From Planktomarina sp. (GTDB lineage: Bacteria > Pseudomonadota > Alphaproteobacteria > Rhodobacterales > Rhodobacteraceae): 64,000 nt of DNA. This document shows positions 40,349-49,071 of this stretch, in pieces. Made by a program: the position numbers and the translations under genes. The stretch lies in NCBI GenBank assembly GCA_020630595.1, contig JAHDBC010000004.1:40700-104699 (forward strand), given 5' to 3'. The notes below the pieces were generated by a model. That model was not told the DNA's origin, did not search any database, and saw only the letters and a list, made by a program, of their open reading frames with translations. Each line of letters begins with the position of its first letter. The stretch's first letter is position 1.

Positions 40349-41359
40349 TTAGCCGTCGTAATCAACCGTTTCCGTCAAGCGGATTGCCGCAGGGCGCAGG
40401 GCTGCAATATCGGCCAGGTTCACGTCATCTGCCGTGAATTCGCCCCACGACTGTACCAGATCGACGGCCTGTGTGCCGGGGGCGACGGGGTATTCATAGT
40501 TTGCTGCGGCATAGATTTCCTGCGCCGTGGGAGAGGCAAGGAATTCCATCAACTTGACCGCGTTTTCGGGGTTGGGGGATGCTTTGGTCATCGCCACGCC
40601 TGAAATGTTGACATGGGTGCCGTGGCCTTCGAATTCTGGGAACAGCACGTTCACGCTGTTTGCCCATTCCTGCTGTTCGTCATCTTCCAGCATTTTGCCC
40701 ATGTAATAGGTGTTGCCCAATGAAATGTCGCATTCACCAGCCCAGATTGCCTTGACCTGTGCGCGGTCGTTGCCTTGCGGTTTGCGTGCCAGGTTCGACT
40801 TCACGCCTTCCAGCCAGTCCAGTGTTGCCGCTTCGCCATAGTGGTGCAGGTGGGCAGATGTCAGGGCAACCATATAGGCATGTGTACCGGACCGGGTGCA
40901 GATGCGCCCTTCCCATTTTGGGTCCGCCAGATCTTCGTAGGTTGTGACTTCGGACGGGTCGACCCGGTCTTTGGAGGCATAGACGATCCGGGCGCGGGTG
41001 GTCACGCCGAACCAATGGTTGTCAGGATCGCGCAGGTCGGATGGGATGTTCGCCATCAGGCTTTCGGATTGCACGGGCTGGGTCAAACCCGCATCGACCA
41101 CACCGGCCAGCCGCGAAATATCAACGGTAAATACCACGTCAGCAGGGGATTGGTCGCCTTCGGCTTGCAGGCGTTCCACCATGCCCTTGTTCAAGAAAAC
41201 GACGTTCACGTCGATGCCCGTTTCAGCGGTGAACGCATCGGTCAGCGGGGCCATCAGTTCAGGCTGGCGATAGGAATAGATGTTCACTTCGTCAGCAAAA
41301 GCGGGGGCTGCAATGGAAGCAGCCATCAGGGCAAGGGCAGATGTGCGCAGGTACGACAT
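40349..41359 (-). CDS. Ferric-iron ABC transporter periplasmic binding protein (FbpA/FutA type)
   Basis: The 336-residue exported protein has signal peptide MSYLRTSALALMAASIAAPA ending in AFA, then DEVNIYSYRQPELM, typical of iron-binding family members. FSRLAG-like DISRLAGVVDAG, YEDLADPKWEGRIC and the tyrosine pair in GNTYYMGKM (near residue 219) follow; these tyrosines coordinate Fe3+ in FbpA. No permease or ATPase gene is adjacent on either side, so the rest of the transporter must be encoded elsewhere. An iron-box-like site lies upstream. The ATG is preceded by CGGAG. Confidence 0.92.
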   Translation of the reverse strand: MSYLRTSALALMAASIAAPAFADEVNIYSYRQPELMAPLTDAFTAETGIDVNVVFLNKGMVERLQAEGDQSPADVVFTVDISRLAGVVDAGLTQPVQSESLMANIPSDLRDPDNHWFGVTTRARIVYASKDRVDPSEVTTYEDLADPKWEGRICTRSGTHAYMVALTSAHLHHYGEAATLDWLEGVKSNLARKPQGNDRAQVKAIWAGECDISLGNTYYMGKMLEDDEQQEWANSVNVLFPEFEGHGTHVNISGVAMTKASPNPENAVKLMEFLASPTAQEIYAAANYEYPVAPGTQAVDLVQSWGEFTADDVNLADIAALRPAAIRLTETVDYDG

Positions 41360-41388
41360 AGGGGCAATCTCCGTTTGAAATTCTGCCG

Positions 41389-41418
41389 CTATATTTCCGA
41401 CTGAAATAGTAAGGTCAA
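41389..41418 (-). promoter_or_regulatory. Candidate promoter of the iron-binding protein gene
   Basis: On the minus strand, TTGACC (41418-41413) and TATAGC (41394-41389) are 18 bp apart, about 30 bp before the start codon. The -10 is weak (TATA only). Confidence 0.4.
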
Positions 41419-41422
41419 TATC

Positions 41423-41439
41423 CTGACTAAAAATATCAG
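41423..41439. promoter_or_regulatory. Iron-Rhodo-box-like operator (TGA-N9-TCA)
   Basis: CTGACTAAAAATATCAG matches the TGA-N9-TCA pattern described for RirA-type iron regulation in alphaproteobacteria, with symmetric CTGA/TCAG ends. It lies just upstream of the candidate -35 of the iron-binding protein gene, 64 bp from its start codon. Function is inferred from pattern and context. Confidence 0.6.
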
Positions 41440-41446
41440 AAAAATG

Positions 41447-42262
41447 TTACAAACCTTTTTCCGCCCTTTTTGCTGCGTCCCACAGGGCATCCATTTCGGC
41501 CAGATCGGATTGATCCGGCTTGCGCCCTTCGGCGGCAAGGGCTGCTTCGATAAATTCGAAACGGCGCACGAATTTGGCATTTGCAGCCCTTAACGCCGCT
41601 TCGGGATCGACGCCTTTGTGTCGGGCCAGATTGGCCAGAACAAATAACAGATCACCGAATTCTTCTTCCCATTCCGCTGGGGTGTGTGCGTCTTCCAGTT
41701 CGGCGATTTCTTCGCGTACTTTGTCCAGAACATGGGACACATCCGGCCAGTCGAATCCAACCCGGGCGGCCCGTTTTTGCAGCTTCATCGCGCGCAAAAG
41801 GGCGGGCAGGCCCAGTGCAACACCGTCCAGAACACCTTTTTCATCGCGGGCGGCCCGTTCTGCGGCCTTGACCGTTTCCCAATCACGGGTCTGTTGTTCG
41901 GCTGATTTTTCGCGGCTTTCGTCGCCAAACACGTGGGGGTGGCGGTCGACCATCTTGTCGCTGATGGCATCGGCGACACTGTGGAACGTGAAATGGCCAG
42001 CCTCTTCTCCGATGGCGGTGTGATAGACAGTCTGCAACAGCAGATCGCCCAATTCGCCTTTCAAATCCGCCATGTTTGCGCGTTCGATGGCATCTGCCAC
42101 TTCGTAGGCTTCTTCGATTGTGTAAGGCGCAATCGTTTCAAATGTCTGTTCAATATCCCACGGGCAGCCGGTGTCAGGGTCGCGCAGCCGGCGCATGATT
42201 TCCAACAACCGGTCAATCCCGCCGTTTGGATCGTGGATCAGATCATCTTTGCCCATTGCCAT
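41447..42262 (-). CDS. mazG: Nucleoside triphosphate pyrophosphohydrolase MazG
   Basis: The 271-residue protein has two MazG-type all-alpha halves: RLRDPDTGCPWDIEQTFETI near residue 25, then EEAYEVADAIE and ELGDLLLQTVYHT with the EExxE/ExxD magnesium motifs, and a C-terminal half with EEIAELEDAHTPAEWEEEFG and DLLFVLAN. It hydrolyses NTPs to NMP and pyrophosphate, cleaning nucleotide pools. It precedes the iron-binding protein gene on the minus strand, with that gene's own promoter between them. ATG 42262 or 42256 is possible. Confidence 0.95.
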   Translation of the reverse strand: MAMGKDDLIHDPNGGIDRLLEIMRRLRDPDTGCPWDIEQTFETIAPYTIEEAYEVADAIERANMADLKGELGDLLLQTVYHTAIGEEAGHFTFHSVADAISDKMVDRHPHVFGDESREKSAEQQTRDWETVKAAERAARDEKGVLDGVALGLPALLRAMKLQKRAARVGFDWPDVSHVLDKVREEIAELEDAHTPAEWEEEFGDLLFVLANLARHKGVDPEAALRAANAKFVRRFEFIEAALAAEGRKPDQSDLAEMDALWDAAKRAEKGL

Positions 42263-42303
42263 TCGCCCCGCATCTGGTGATGGTTCGCATAGGAGGTCAC
42301 CCC

Positions 42304-43464
42304 ATGCCCATCGTCAACCGCATCGCAGAATTTGCAGACGACATGAAGGTTTGGCGTCAGACCCTGCACAAGATGCCCGAACTTGGTTTCCAACTTCCTA
42401 AGACAGCGGCCTATGTGGCAGACAGATTGCGTGAGATTGGCGTGGACGCCCTGCACACAGGGATCGCGGAAACCGGCATGGTGGCCCTGATCCATGGGGC
42501 AAAACCGGGGCCGACGGTGGGTTTGCGGGCTGATATGGATGCGCTGCCGATCTTGGAAACCACAGGGGCAGATTACGCCAGCGAAACGCCCGGCCAGATG
42601 CATGCCTGCGGCCATGACGGGCACACCACCATGTTGCTGGGCGCGGCGCGGTATCTGGCGGAAACGCGGAACTTTGCTGGGACTGTGGCACTGATCTTTC
42701 AACCCGCCGAAGAAGATGGCGGTGGGGCCGGGGTCATGGTCGATGCCGGGATCATGGATCAGTTCGACATCCGCCAAGTGTTCGCGCTGCACACGTTGCC
42801 CGGCAAACCATTGGGGACATTTCACACCACGCCGGGGCCCATTATGGCGGCGGTCGATACTTTTGATATCACGATCACGGGGCAGGGCGGGCACGGGGCA
42901 TATCCGCACCAAACGGTTGATCCGATCCCGGCGGCGCTGTCACTGGGTCAGGCGATTCCCACTATCGTGTCGCGCAATGTGCCTGCGGCGGATGCGGCGG
43001 TGATATCACTGACAGAAATCCACACGGGAACCGCAGAAAACATCGTGCCCGAAACCGTGCGCATGGGCGGCACCATTCGCACATTTTCCGAAGATGTGCG
43101 CCAGCTGATCCGGGACCGGATGACCGCGCTGGGTCAAGGCGCAGCCGCCAGTTTCGGGGTGGCGGTGCAGGTTGATCTGATCGAAAGCTATCCGGCCACG
43201 GTGAACCATTCTGTTGAAACGGCCTTTGCCGCTGATGTGGCTGGTGAAGTGGGTGTGGATGTGGTGACAGACCACCCCAAGGAAATGGGTGCCGAAGATT
43301 TCGCCTATATGCTGAATACCCGGCCCGGGTGTTATCTATATCTGGGGCAGGGCGATGGGCCGGCCCTTCACAATCCGGGTTTTGACTTTAATGATGAAGC
43401 CGCCCCCTATGGGGCCAGCTTTTTTGCGCGTGTCGTTGAACGCGCCCTACCGATGGAGGGGTGA
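42304..43464 (+). CDS. M20D-family amidohydrolase (N-acyl amino acid/hippurate hydrolase type)
   Basis: The 386-residue metallopeptidase-fold enzyme has RQTLHKMPELGFQLPKTAAY near residue 19, GPTVGLRADMDALPI, the metal ligands MHACGHDGHTTMLLGAARYL near residue 100 (Cys-Gly-His), FQPAEEDGGGAGVMVDAG with catalytic Glu, and the late KEMGAEDFAYML. Members cleave amide bonds of N-acyl amino acids. AGGAGGTCACCCC precedes ATG 42304. The next gene starts directly after its stop, so the two are an operon, which suggests a substrate linked to guanidino or amide nitrogen. Confidence 0.93.
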   Translation: MPIVNRIAEFADDMKVWRQTLHKMPELGFQLPKTAAYVADRLREIGVDALHTGIAETGMVALIHGAKPGPTVGLRADMDALPILETTGADYASETPGQMHACGHDGHTTMLLGAARYLAETRNFAGTVALIFQPAEEDGGGAGVMVDAGIMDQFDIRQVFALHTLPGKPLGTFHTTPGPIMAAVDTFDITITGQGGHGAYPHQTVDPIPAALSLGQAIPTIVSRNVPAADAAVISLTEIHTGTAENIVPETVRMGGTIRTFSEDVRQLIRDRMTALGQGAAASFGVAVQVDLIESYPATVNHSVETAFAADVAGEVGVDVVTDHPKEMGAEDFAYMLNTRPGCYLYLGQGDGPALHNPGFDFNDEAAPYGASFFARVVERALPMEG

Positions 43465-44436
43465 ATGGCCCTGAAAGATGCAGCCGATGATGTTGATGGC
43501 GCGCTGAACCGTAACAGCCAGCGTGGGCTTTCGTTTGAAAACGCCTTTGGCGGGGTGACATCCTATATGCGCAGACCCTATACCAAAGACCTGACCGGGA
43601 TGGATATGGCCGTCACGGGCATCCCCTTTGATCAGGCCGTCACCAACCGTCCGGGCACCCGTCTTGGCCCGCGCGCAATCCGCGAAGCCAGCACCTTGCA
43701 ACCCTGTGATCCGCCCTACGGATGGGACATCAATCCGCTGACGGATTTCAACATCTGCGACTATGGTGATGTCGCGTTTGACTATGCCGACACCCGGTCG
43801 TTTCCCCCGGCGTTGACGGCGCATGTTTCAACAATTCTCAATGCGGGGTGCGGATATCTGGGGTTGGGGGGTGATCACTATATCACATTTCCAACCTTGC
43901 GGGCCTTTGCGGAACAGTTTGGCCCCATGGCGCTGATCCAGTTTGATGCGCATTCCGATACATGGCCCGATGACGATATGGACCGGATCGACCACGGCAC
44001 CATGTTCTACAAAGCCTTCAAGGAAGGGCTGATTGTGCCCGAAAAATCGGTGCAGGTCGGCATTCGGACACAGAACGATTATGACGCGGGATGCCATGTG
44101 ATTGATGCCCCGCAGGTGCATGCGCAAACGCCGGCTGAAACCGCCGCGCAGATTAGGGGCATCGTGGGCGATCATCCGGTGTTTCTAACCTTTGATATTG
44201 ACTGTCTGGACCCCGCCTTTGCGCCCGGGACAGGCACGCCCGTCTGGGGCGGGCTGTCGTCTGCGCAGGCCGCTGCGATCTTGCGCGACTTGCGTGGGAT
44301 CAACATGAAAGGTGGCGATGTGGTCGAAGTGTCGCCCCCCTTTGATACCACTGGGGCCACGGCCATTGCAGGCGCCCATGTGGGCATGGAATTGATGTGC
44401 CTGTACTGTTGGAATCTGCGCGAACGGGGGCGCTGA
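43465..44436 (+). CDS. Ureohydrolase (agmatinase family) 1
   Basis: The 323-residue arginase/agmatinase-fold enzyme has all dimanganese motifs: GGDHYI (near residue 133), FDAHSDTW (near 157), and FDIDCLDPAFAPGTGTPVWGG near 239. It also has NRPGTRLGPRAIREAS and EVSPPFDTTGATA. It hydrolyses a guanidino compound to an amine plus urea; the substrate is unknown. It is less like guanidinobutyrase than the second copy at 45605. The ATG follows the TGA of the amidohydrolase gene with no space. Confidence 0.9.
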   Translation: MALKDAADDVDGALNRNSQRGLSFENAFGGVTSYMRRPYTKDLTGMDMAVTGIPFDQAVTNRPGTRLGPRAIREASTLQPCDPPYGWDINPLTDFNICDYGDVAFDYADTRSFPPALTAHVSTILNAGCGYLGLGGDHYITFPTLRAFAEQFGPMALIQFDAHSDTWPDDDMDRIDHGTMFYKAFKEGLIVPEKSVQVGIRTQNDYDAGCHVIDAPQVHAQTPAETAAQIRGIVGDHPVFLTFDIDCLDPAFAPGTGTPVWGGLSSAQAAAILRDLRGINMKGGDVVEVSPPFDTTGATAIAGAHVGMELMCLYCWNLRERGR

Positions 44437-44465
44437 CTGGCCCCGAAATTCGGGGGGCACACCCC

Positions 44466-44492
44466 GTACACCCCCTGTACACCCCCCGTACA
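44466..44492 (+). repeat. Short tandem repeat with GTAC cores
   Basis: Two 11-bp units, GTACACCCCCT and GTACACCCCCC, are followed by a third partial GTACA. A hairpin CCCCG-aaatt-CGGGG (44441-44455) stands just before, after the ureohydrolase stop. Function is unknown; the hairpin may help termination. Confidence 0.6.
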
Positions 44493-44590
44493 TACCGCAG
44501 TGCAGAAAATTGCGACGGAATATCCCGCCCCATCCGTACCACCAACCGGGGCAAGCATCGTCCGCCCCACACATTCAGGAGGCCGCAGCC

Positions 44591-44938
44591 ATGATCCGCG
44601 CAGGGTCGTTCATCCGAAAACACTATTTGGCCGTTGGCGTGTTTGCTGTTTCCATGATTGCTGTCCTTTGGTTCGCAGGCACGCTGCTTTTGGATTTCAT
44701 CTATTTCAACGACCCCCGCCACAAAGATGAAACCCTGAAGCCATGGATGACGCCGCGCTATGTGGCGATGTCGTATGATCTGCCCAGACCCATGCTGGAA
44801 GATCTGTTTCAACTGACGCCCCAGGACCGGGGCCGAATTCGCCTGTCAGACATTGCCGCACGGGAAGGGATGACGCTGGATGAATTGAACGCGATGGTCG
44901 TGGCGGCTGCAGCGGCGCATCGGGCCAATTCGCAATGA
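44591..44938 (+). CDS. Small single-pass membrane protein of unknown function
   Basis: The 115-residue protein has one membrane helix (about 12-38) with a short cytoplasmic N-terminus (MIRAGSFIRKHY), then PWMTPRYVAMSYDLPRPMLE and a helical C-terminal domain LTPQDRGRIRLSDIAAREGM that looks like a short helix-turn-helix-like fold. I do not recognise the family. AGGAGG precedes the ATG. It overlaps the DedA gene by 4 bp (ATGA), so the two products are probably made together. Confidence 0.8.
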   Translation: MIRAGSFIRKHYLAVGVFAVSMIAVLWFAGTLLLDFIYFNDPRHKDETLKPWMTPRYVAMSYDLPRPMLEDLFQLTPQDRGRIRLSDIAAREGMTLDELNAMVVAAAAAHRANSQ

Positions 44939-45552
44939 CCGAAACGATCATCAGCCTGATCCCCGACTATGGGCTGTTGGTGATCTTTGCCTGCGTGGCC
45001 TTGGGTTGTTTGGCGGTGCCTGTTCCTGCGTCGATGATGGTCTTGGCCGCCGGTGCCTTTGCCGCAACCGGGGATCTGGTTCTTTGGCAGGTCATGGTCG
45101 CTGCGTTCGTGGCATTCGTCGTGGGCGATCAAATTGCCTTTGCCATCGCATCCCGCGCAGGTCCACGGATTCTCGCCATGTTTGCGCAGCATCCGAAAAT
45201 GGCCCGCCTTGTGCACAAAAGCCGGACCCTTCTGGATCAGCGGGGCGGGGCCGCGGTTTTGGCAAGCCATACGATTGTCAGCCCAACGGGCCCCTATGTG
45301 AACTATCTGTGTGGTGCAGGTGGGATGGCGTGGTTGCGGTTCACAGTGTTCGCAGTGCCGGGGGCCGCGATCTGGGTGGGGGCCTATGTGGGCCTTGGCT
45401 ATGTGTTTGCAACGCAGATTGCGCAGGTGGCATCGATGATCAGCCAATTCTTTGGTCTGGTGATGTCTGTGGTGGTTTTGGGGATCAGCCTGCGGTGGGT
45501 CCGGCACGCGTGGCGTCGCCATCAGGCCGACATGGCCGCACAAGACGGCTAG
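44935..45552 (+). CDS. DedA family (VTT domain) membrane protein
   Basis: The 205-residue inner-membrane protein has the DedA layout: CLAVPVPASMMVLAAGAFAA near residue 21, FVVGDQIAFAIASRAGPRIL, and the family glycine-rich segment HTIVSPTGPYVNYLCGAGGM near residue 116. DedA proteins act in lipid (undecaprenyl phosphate or aminophospholipid) transport and membrane potential homeostasis. It lies between two ureohydrolase genes together with the small membrane protein that precedes it. Confidence 0.88.
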   Translation: MTETIISLIPDYGLLVIFACVALGCLAVPVPASMMVLAAGAFAATGDLVLWQVMVAAFVAFVVGDQIAFAIASRAGPRILAMFAQHPKMARLVHKSRTLLDQRGGAAVLASHTIVSPTGPYVNYLCGAGGMAWLRFTVFAVPGAAIWVGAYVGLGYVFATQIAQVASMISQFFGLVMSVVVLGISLRWVRHAWRRHQADMAAQDG

Positions 45553-45604
45553 CAACGCTGTCAGAAACGATCTAGCGTTTCGCAACGACAGGAGAGACCG
45601 CACC

Positions 45605-46546
45605 ATGCCCAACCAACCCATTTCCGGCAATGATCTGGCCCGGTTCGCTGGCCCGCAAACATTCATGCGACTTCCCGAAGCTGACAGCCCCGAAGGATTG
45701 GATGTGGTGTTCATGGGCATCCCGATGGACATTGGCACGTCATGGCGGTCGGGCACGCGGTTTGGGCCAAAACAGATCCGGCAGGAAAGCGCGATGATCC
45801 GCCCTTATAACCTGCAAACCGGCGCCGCACCGTTCGACAGTTTGCAGATGGCGGACATGGGCGATGTGTCGATCAACACCTTCAGCTTGGCAGACAGCCT
45901 GAAGATTATCGAAGCGGCCTATGACCGGCTGCATGATTACAACGTGATCCCGGCCACCATGGGGGGCGATCATTCGCTAACGCTGCCGATCCTGCGATCG
46001 ATTGCAAAGAAACATGGGCCCGTCGCGCTCGTACATGTGGATGCCCATGCGGATGTGAACGACGAAATGTTCGGCGAACGCGAAACCCATGGCACCGTAT
46101 TCCGCCGTGCCTTTGAAGAAGGGTTGATCGTGCCTGATCTGGTTTATCAGGTCGGCTTGCGGGGCACCGGATATACCGCAGAAGATTTTTCGGAAGCCGC
46201 CGGTTGGGGGTTCAACATGATCATCGCCCCCGAACTGTGGCACAAATCGCTGACGCCGCTGGGCACAGCGATCAAAGACGCGATTGGCGATCATCCGTGT
46301 TACATCACATACGATATCGACAGCCTTGACCCGGCCTATGCCCCCGGCACCGGGACGCCGGAAATCGGTGGGCTGACCACACCGCAGGCAATGGAACTGA
46401 TCCGCGCGTTGCGCGGTTTGAACATCGTGGGGTTTGATATGGTTGAGGTCAGCCCCATGTATGACACAACCGGGAACACGGCCCTGACGGCTGCGAACCT
46501 GATGTTTGAACTGCTGTCGATCCTTCCGGGGGTCAGCTACCGCTAG
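45605..46546 (+). CDS. Ureohydrolase 2, guanidinobutyrase/agmatinase type
   Basis: The 313-residue enzyme has the binuclear manganese motifs GGDHSLTLPILRSI (near residue 120), HVDAHADVND, and DIDSLDPAYAPGTGTPEIGG near residue 238. Long blocks such as FAGPQTFMRLP, GTSWRSGTRFGPKQIRQESA and RPYNLQTGAAPFDSL resemble Pseudomonas guanidinobutyrase GbuA as I remember it, more than arginine-pathway agmatinase. The product would be urea plus 4-aminobutyrate or a similar acid; putrescine plus urea (agmatinase) is the alternative. AGGAGAG precedes the ATG. Confidence 0.9.
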   Translation: MPNQPISGNDLARFAGPQTFMRLPEADSPEGLDVVFMGIPMDIGTSWRSGTRFGPKQIRQESAMIRPYNLQTGAAPFDSLQMADMGDVSINTFSLADSLKIIEAAYDRLHDYNVIPATMGGDHSLTLPILRSIAKKHGPVALVHVDAHADVNDEMFGERETHGTVFRRAFEEGLIVPDLVYQVGLRGTGYTAEDFSEAAGWGFNMIIAPELWHKSLTPLGTAIKDAIGDHPCYITYDIDSLDPAYAPGTGTPEIGGLTTPQAMELIRALRGLNIVGFDMVEVSPMYDTTGNTALTAANLMFELLSILPGVSYR

Positions 46547-46557
46547 GATCACGCGCC

Positions 46558-46971
46558 ATGTTGAAAATTCTGGTCATTGTTGGGCTGCTGGCATTTGCGG
46601 CCGGAACCCTGTTTGTGCGGCTTGCGCCGATTGGGGGCAAACATTTCGCCCCCCGCATCGCAAACGCGGATGTGGGCGTTGTGGCCCGGGCCGGCGGGCA
46701 CCGGGTGGTCGTGCCTGCGCCATCGGCGGAACAGCTGGCGTCTTTGATGGATACAATCGCCGCATCCCCCCGCACGATCGAAGTTGAAAGCGACGTGCAC
46801 AACACACGCATGTTCGTGCACCGGTCCCGGATGTGGGGCTTTCCAGATGTGACGCATGTGACCCTGATCAACGATCTTTTGATCATCGACAGTCATCTGG
46901 TCTATGGGCAGTCTGATCTGGGCGTGAACAAGGCGCGGATCGAAGGGTGGCTGGCGACCGTGAACCTGTGA
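46558..46971 (+). CDS. DUF1499 domain-containing protein
   Basis: The 137-residue protein has an N-terminal hydrophobic anchor (about 2-24) and a compact C-terminal domain with RTIEVESDVHNTRMFVHRSR and FPDVTHVTLINDLLIIDSHL, then YGQSDLGVNKARIEGWLATV, which I recognise as the DUF1499 pattern. The function of the family is unknown. It starts 11 bp after the ureohydrolase stop. Confidence 0.8.
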   Translation: MLKILVIVGLLAFAAGTLFVRLAPIGGKHFAPRIANADVGVVARAGGHRVVVPAPSAEQLASLMDTIAASPRTIEVESDVHNTRMFVHRSRMWGFPDVTHVTLINDLLIIDSHLVYGQSDLGVNKARIEGWLATVNL

Positions 46972-47024
46972 TTGGCCGAATATCGCCCTTGACGGGCTGA
47001 CGGCAATCGGCGACCCCCATTTAC

Positions 47025-48074
47025 ATGATTGCAGAAGACACGCTGATCCAGATCACCCAACGGTTCGAATTCCTTGAGGCGCAGATGGCCGAAGGGTCGG
47101 GTGATATTGCGGCCTTGGCCAAAGAATATTCGGATCTGAAGCCGGTTGTTGAACAGGTGCGGCGCTATCAGACCCTGCTGTCCGACATGGCAGAGGCGGA
47201 AGCCATGCTGGACGATCCCGATATGAAGGAATTGGCAGAAGAAGAACTGCCAACCCTGAAAGCGGAACTGCCTGACATTGAACGCGCCTTGCAGCTTGCC
47301 CTGTTGCCCAAAGATGCAGCAGACGCCCGCCCGGCCATGCTGGAAATCCGACCCGGCACCGGTGGGGACGAAGCCGCCTTGTTCGCGGGTGATCTTTTGC
47401 GGATGTATCAACGATATGCCGAAGCCAAAGGCTGGAAGTTTGAAATCATCGAACATCAGGAAAGTGACCTGGGCGGCATCAAAGAAGTCACCGCCCATAT
47501 CAAAGGTGACGGTGTGTTCGCAAAGATGAAATATGAATCCGGGGTTCACCGGGTGCAACGCGTGCCTGCAACGGAAAGCCAGGGGCGGGTGCACACATCT
47601 GCCGCCACGGTCGCGGTTCTGCCCGAAGCAGAAGATGTGGACATCGAAATCAACGCCAATGATCTGCGGATTGATACGATGCGGTCGTCTGGCGCGGGTG
47701 GGCAGCATGTGAACACCACTGATTCCGCCGTGCGGATCACACACCTGCCCACAGGGTTGGTGGTCACGTCGTCGGAAAAATCCCAACACCGCAACCGCGA
47801 AATCGCGATGCAGGTATTGAAGACCCGGCTGTATGACATGGAACGCCAGCGCATTGACGGCGAACGGTCTGCCGATCGCAAGGCGCAGGTGGGATCGGGT
47901 GATCGGTCTGAACGCATCCGCACCTATAACTTTCCGCAAGGGCGCATGTCAGATCATCGCATCAACCTGACGCTTTATAAGCTGGACGCGATCATGGCCG
48001 GTGATCTGGATGAAATCATCGACGCGCTGACATCCGAAACCCAAGCGCGCCAATTGGCGGACATGAACGGGTGA
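47025..48074 (+). CDS. prfA: Peptide chain release factor 1
   Basis: The 349-residue class I release factor reads UAG and UAA. The specificity tripeptide region is [15 protein letters not shown] (Pro-Ala-Thr), and the peptidyl-transferase motif is GGQ in [20 protein letters not shown] near residue 225. The coiled N-terminal domain and ribosome-binding C-terminus are complete. It overlaps prmC by 4 bp; PrmC methylates the glutamine of this GGQ, so the pairing is functional. Confidence 0.98.
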   Translation: MIAEDTLIQITQRFEFLEAQMAEGSGDIAALAKEYSDLKPVVEQVRRYQTLLSDMAEAEAMLDDPDMKELAEEELPTLKAELPDIERALQLALLPKDAADARPAMLEIRPGTGGDEAALFAGDLLRMYQRYAEAKGWKFEIIEHQESDLGGIKEVTAHIKGDGVFAKMKYESGVHRVQRVPATESQGRVHTSAATVAVLPEAEDVDIEINANDLRIDTMRSSGAGGQHVNTTDSAVRITHLPTGLVVTSSEKSQHRNREIAMQVLKTRLYDMERQRIDGERSADRKAQVGSGDRSERIRTYNFPQGRMSDHRINLTLYKLDAIMAGDLDEIIDALTSETQARQLADMNG

Positions 48075-48886
48075 CCGCGTCCCGCATTGATGCAATCTTG
48101 GCCGCCGCCGCCCAGCGGTTGAATGCGTTGGGCGATGGCAGGCGCGAAGCCCGCCAATTGTGGGAAGCCGCTGGCCCCCGCAGGTTTCTGGATCACGCGG
48201 ATGACCATGTATCGCGCGAAGATCGGTTTGAAGATTTCGTAAAGCTGCGCTTGGCGCGGGTGCCCATGTCCCACATCAGGGGATACCGGGATTTCTGGAA
48301 ACACCGGTTTGTGGTGACGTCCGATGTTCTTGACCCCCGCCCGGATACAGAAACCCTTGTCGACGCGGCGCTGAAGGTGCCGTTTGAAACGGTTTGGGAT
48401 TTGGGAACAGGATCGGGCTGCATACTGTTGTCAGTGTTGGCCGATCGCCCCAGCGCAACCGGCGTTGGGATCGATGTGTCGGGCAAGGCCCTGGCGGTCG
48501 CGAAAATCAATGCAGATGCCCTGTCGTTAACGGATCGTGTGGTCTGGCATCAGGGTGACCTGTTTGCCCAGATGACCGGGCCGGTGGATTTGATCGTATC
48601 CAACCCGCCTTATATCGCAGCCGATGAAATGCCGGGACTGGCGCCGGAATTGTCGCACGAACCGCGCGTCGCATTGACCGACGAAGCGGATGGGCTGTCG
48701 TTTTACCGCCGCATCGCAGCGCAGGCTGCCGCATATCTGGCCCCACAGGGCCGTGTGCTGGTGGAAATTGGATCAACCCAAGGTCCAACGGTGGCGTCAC
48801 TGTTTCGGGATGCGGGTTTCACACAGGTTGCGATTCTGCCTGATTTCGACGGCAGGGATCGTGTTGTGCAGGCAAAACGTGGCTGA
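48071..48886 (+). CDS. prmC: Release factor glutamine methyltransferase PrmC
   Basis: The 271-residue SAM-dependent enzyme has the PrmC N-terminal helical domain ending [22 protein letters not shown] motif [18 protein letters not shown] near residue 115, and the glutamine-binding [10 protein letters not shown] near residue 178. It starts with GTG inside the prfA stop (GTGA). It modifies release factors RF1/RF2 at GGQ. Confidence 0.96.
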   Translation: MTASRIDAILAAAAQRLNALGDGRREARQLWEAAGPRRFLDHADDHVSREDRFEDFVKLRLARVPMSHIRGYRDFWKHRFVVTSDVLDPRPDTETLVDAALKVPFETVWDLGTGSGCILLSVLADRPSATGVGIDVSGKALAVAKINADALSLTDRVVWHQGDLFAQMTGPVDLIVSNPPYIAADEMPGLAPELSHEPRVALTDEADGLSFYRRIAAQAAAYLAPQGRVLVEIGSTQGPTVASLFRDAGFTQVAILPDFDGRDRVVQAKRG

Positions 48887-49071
48887 ATCGGGCGAAAACC
48901 CCGTTAAGGGTGCAAAAAACGCTTGTTCCGTACGGGCAAAAATGTTTCATGAACCCAGTCCAAGGGCAGGCTTTGCCGCCGGGACAGTTAACCCATAAAA
49001 CCTGATCCCAGACGCGCCGCAACGCCGGGACATGGAAAAACGCTACCGCCCCAAAAAGGCCATCTGCATCA

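Noticed and set aside
44460..44495. CRISPR-like array
   Set aside because: There are only two to three contiguous 11-bp units without spacers.
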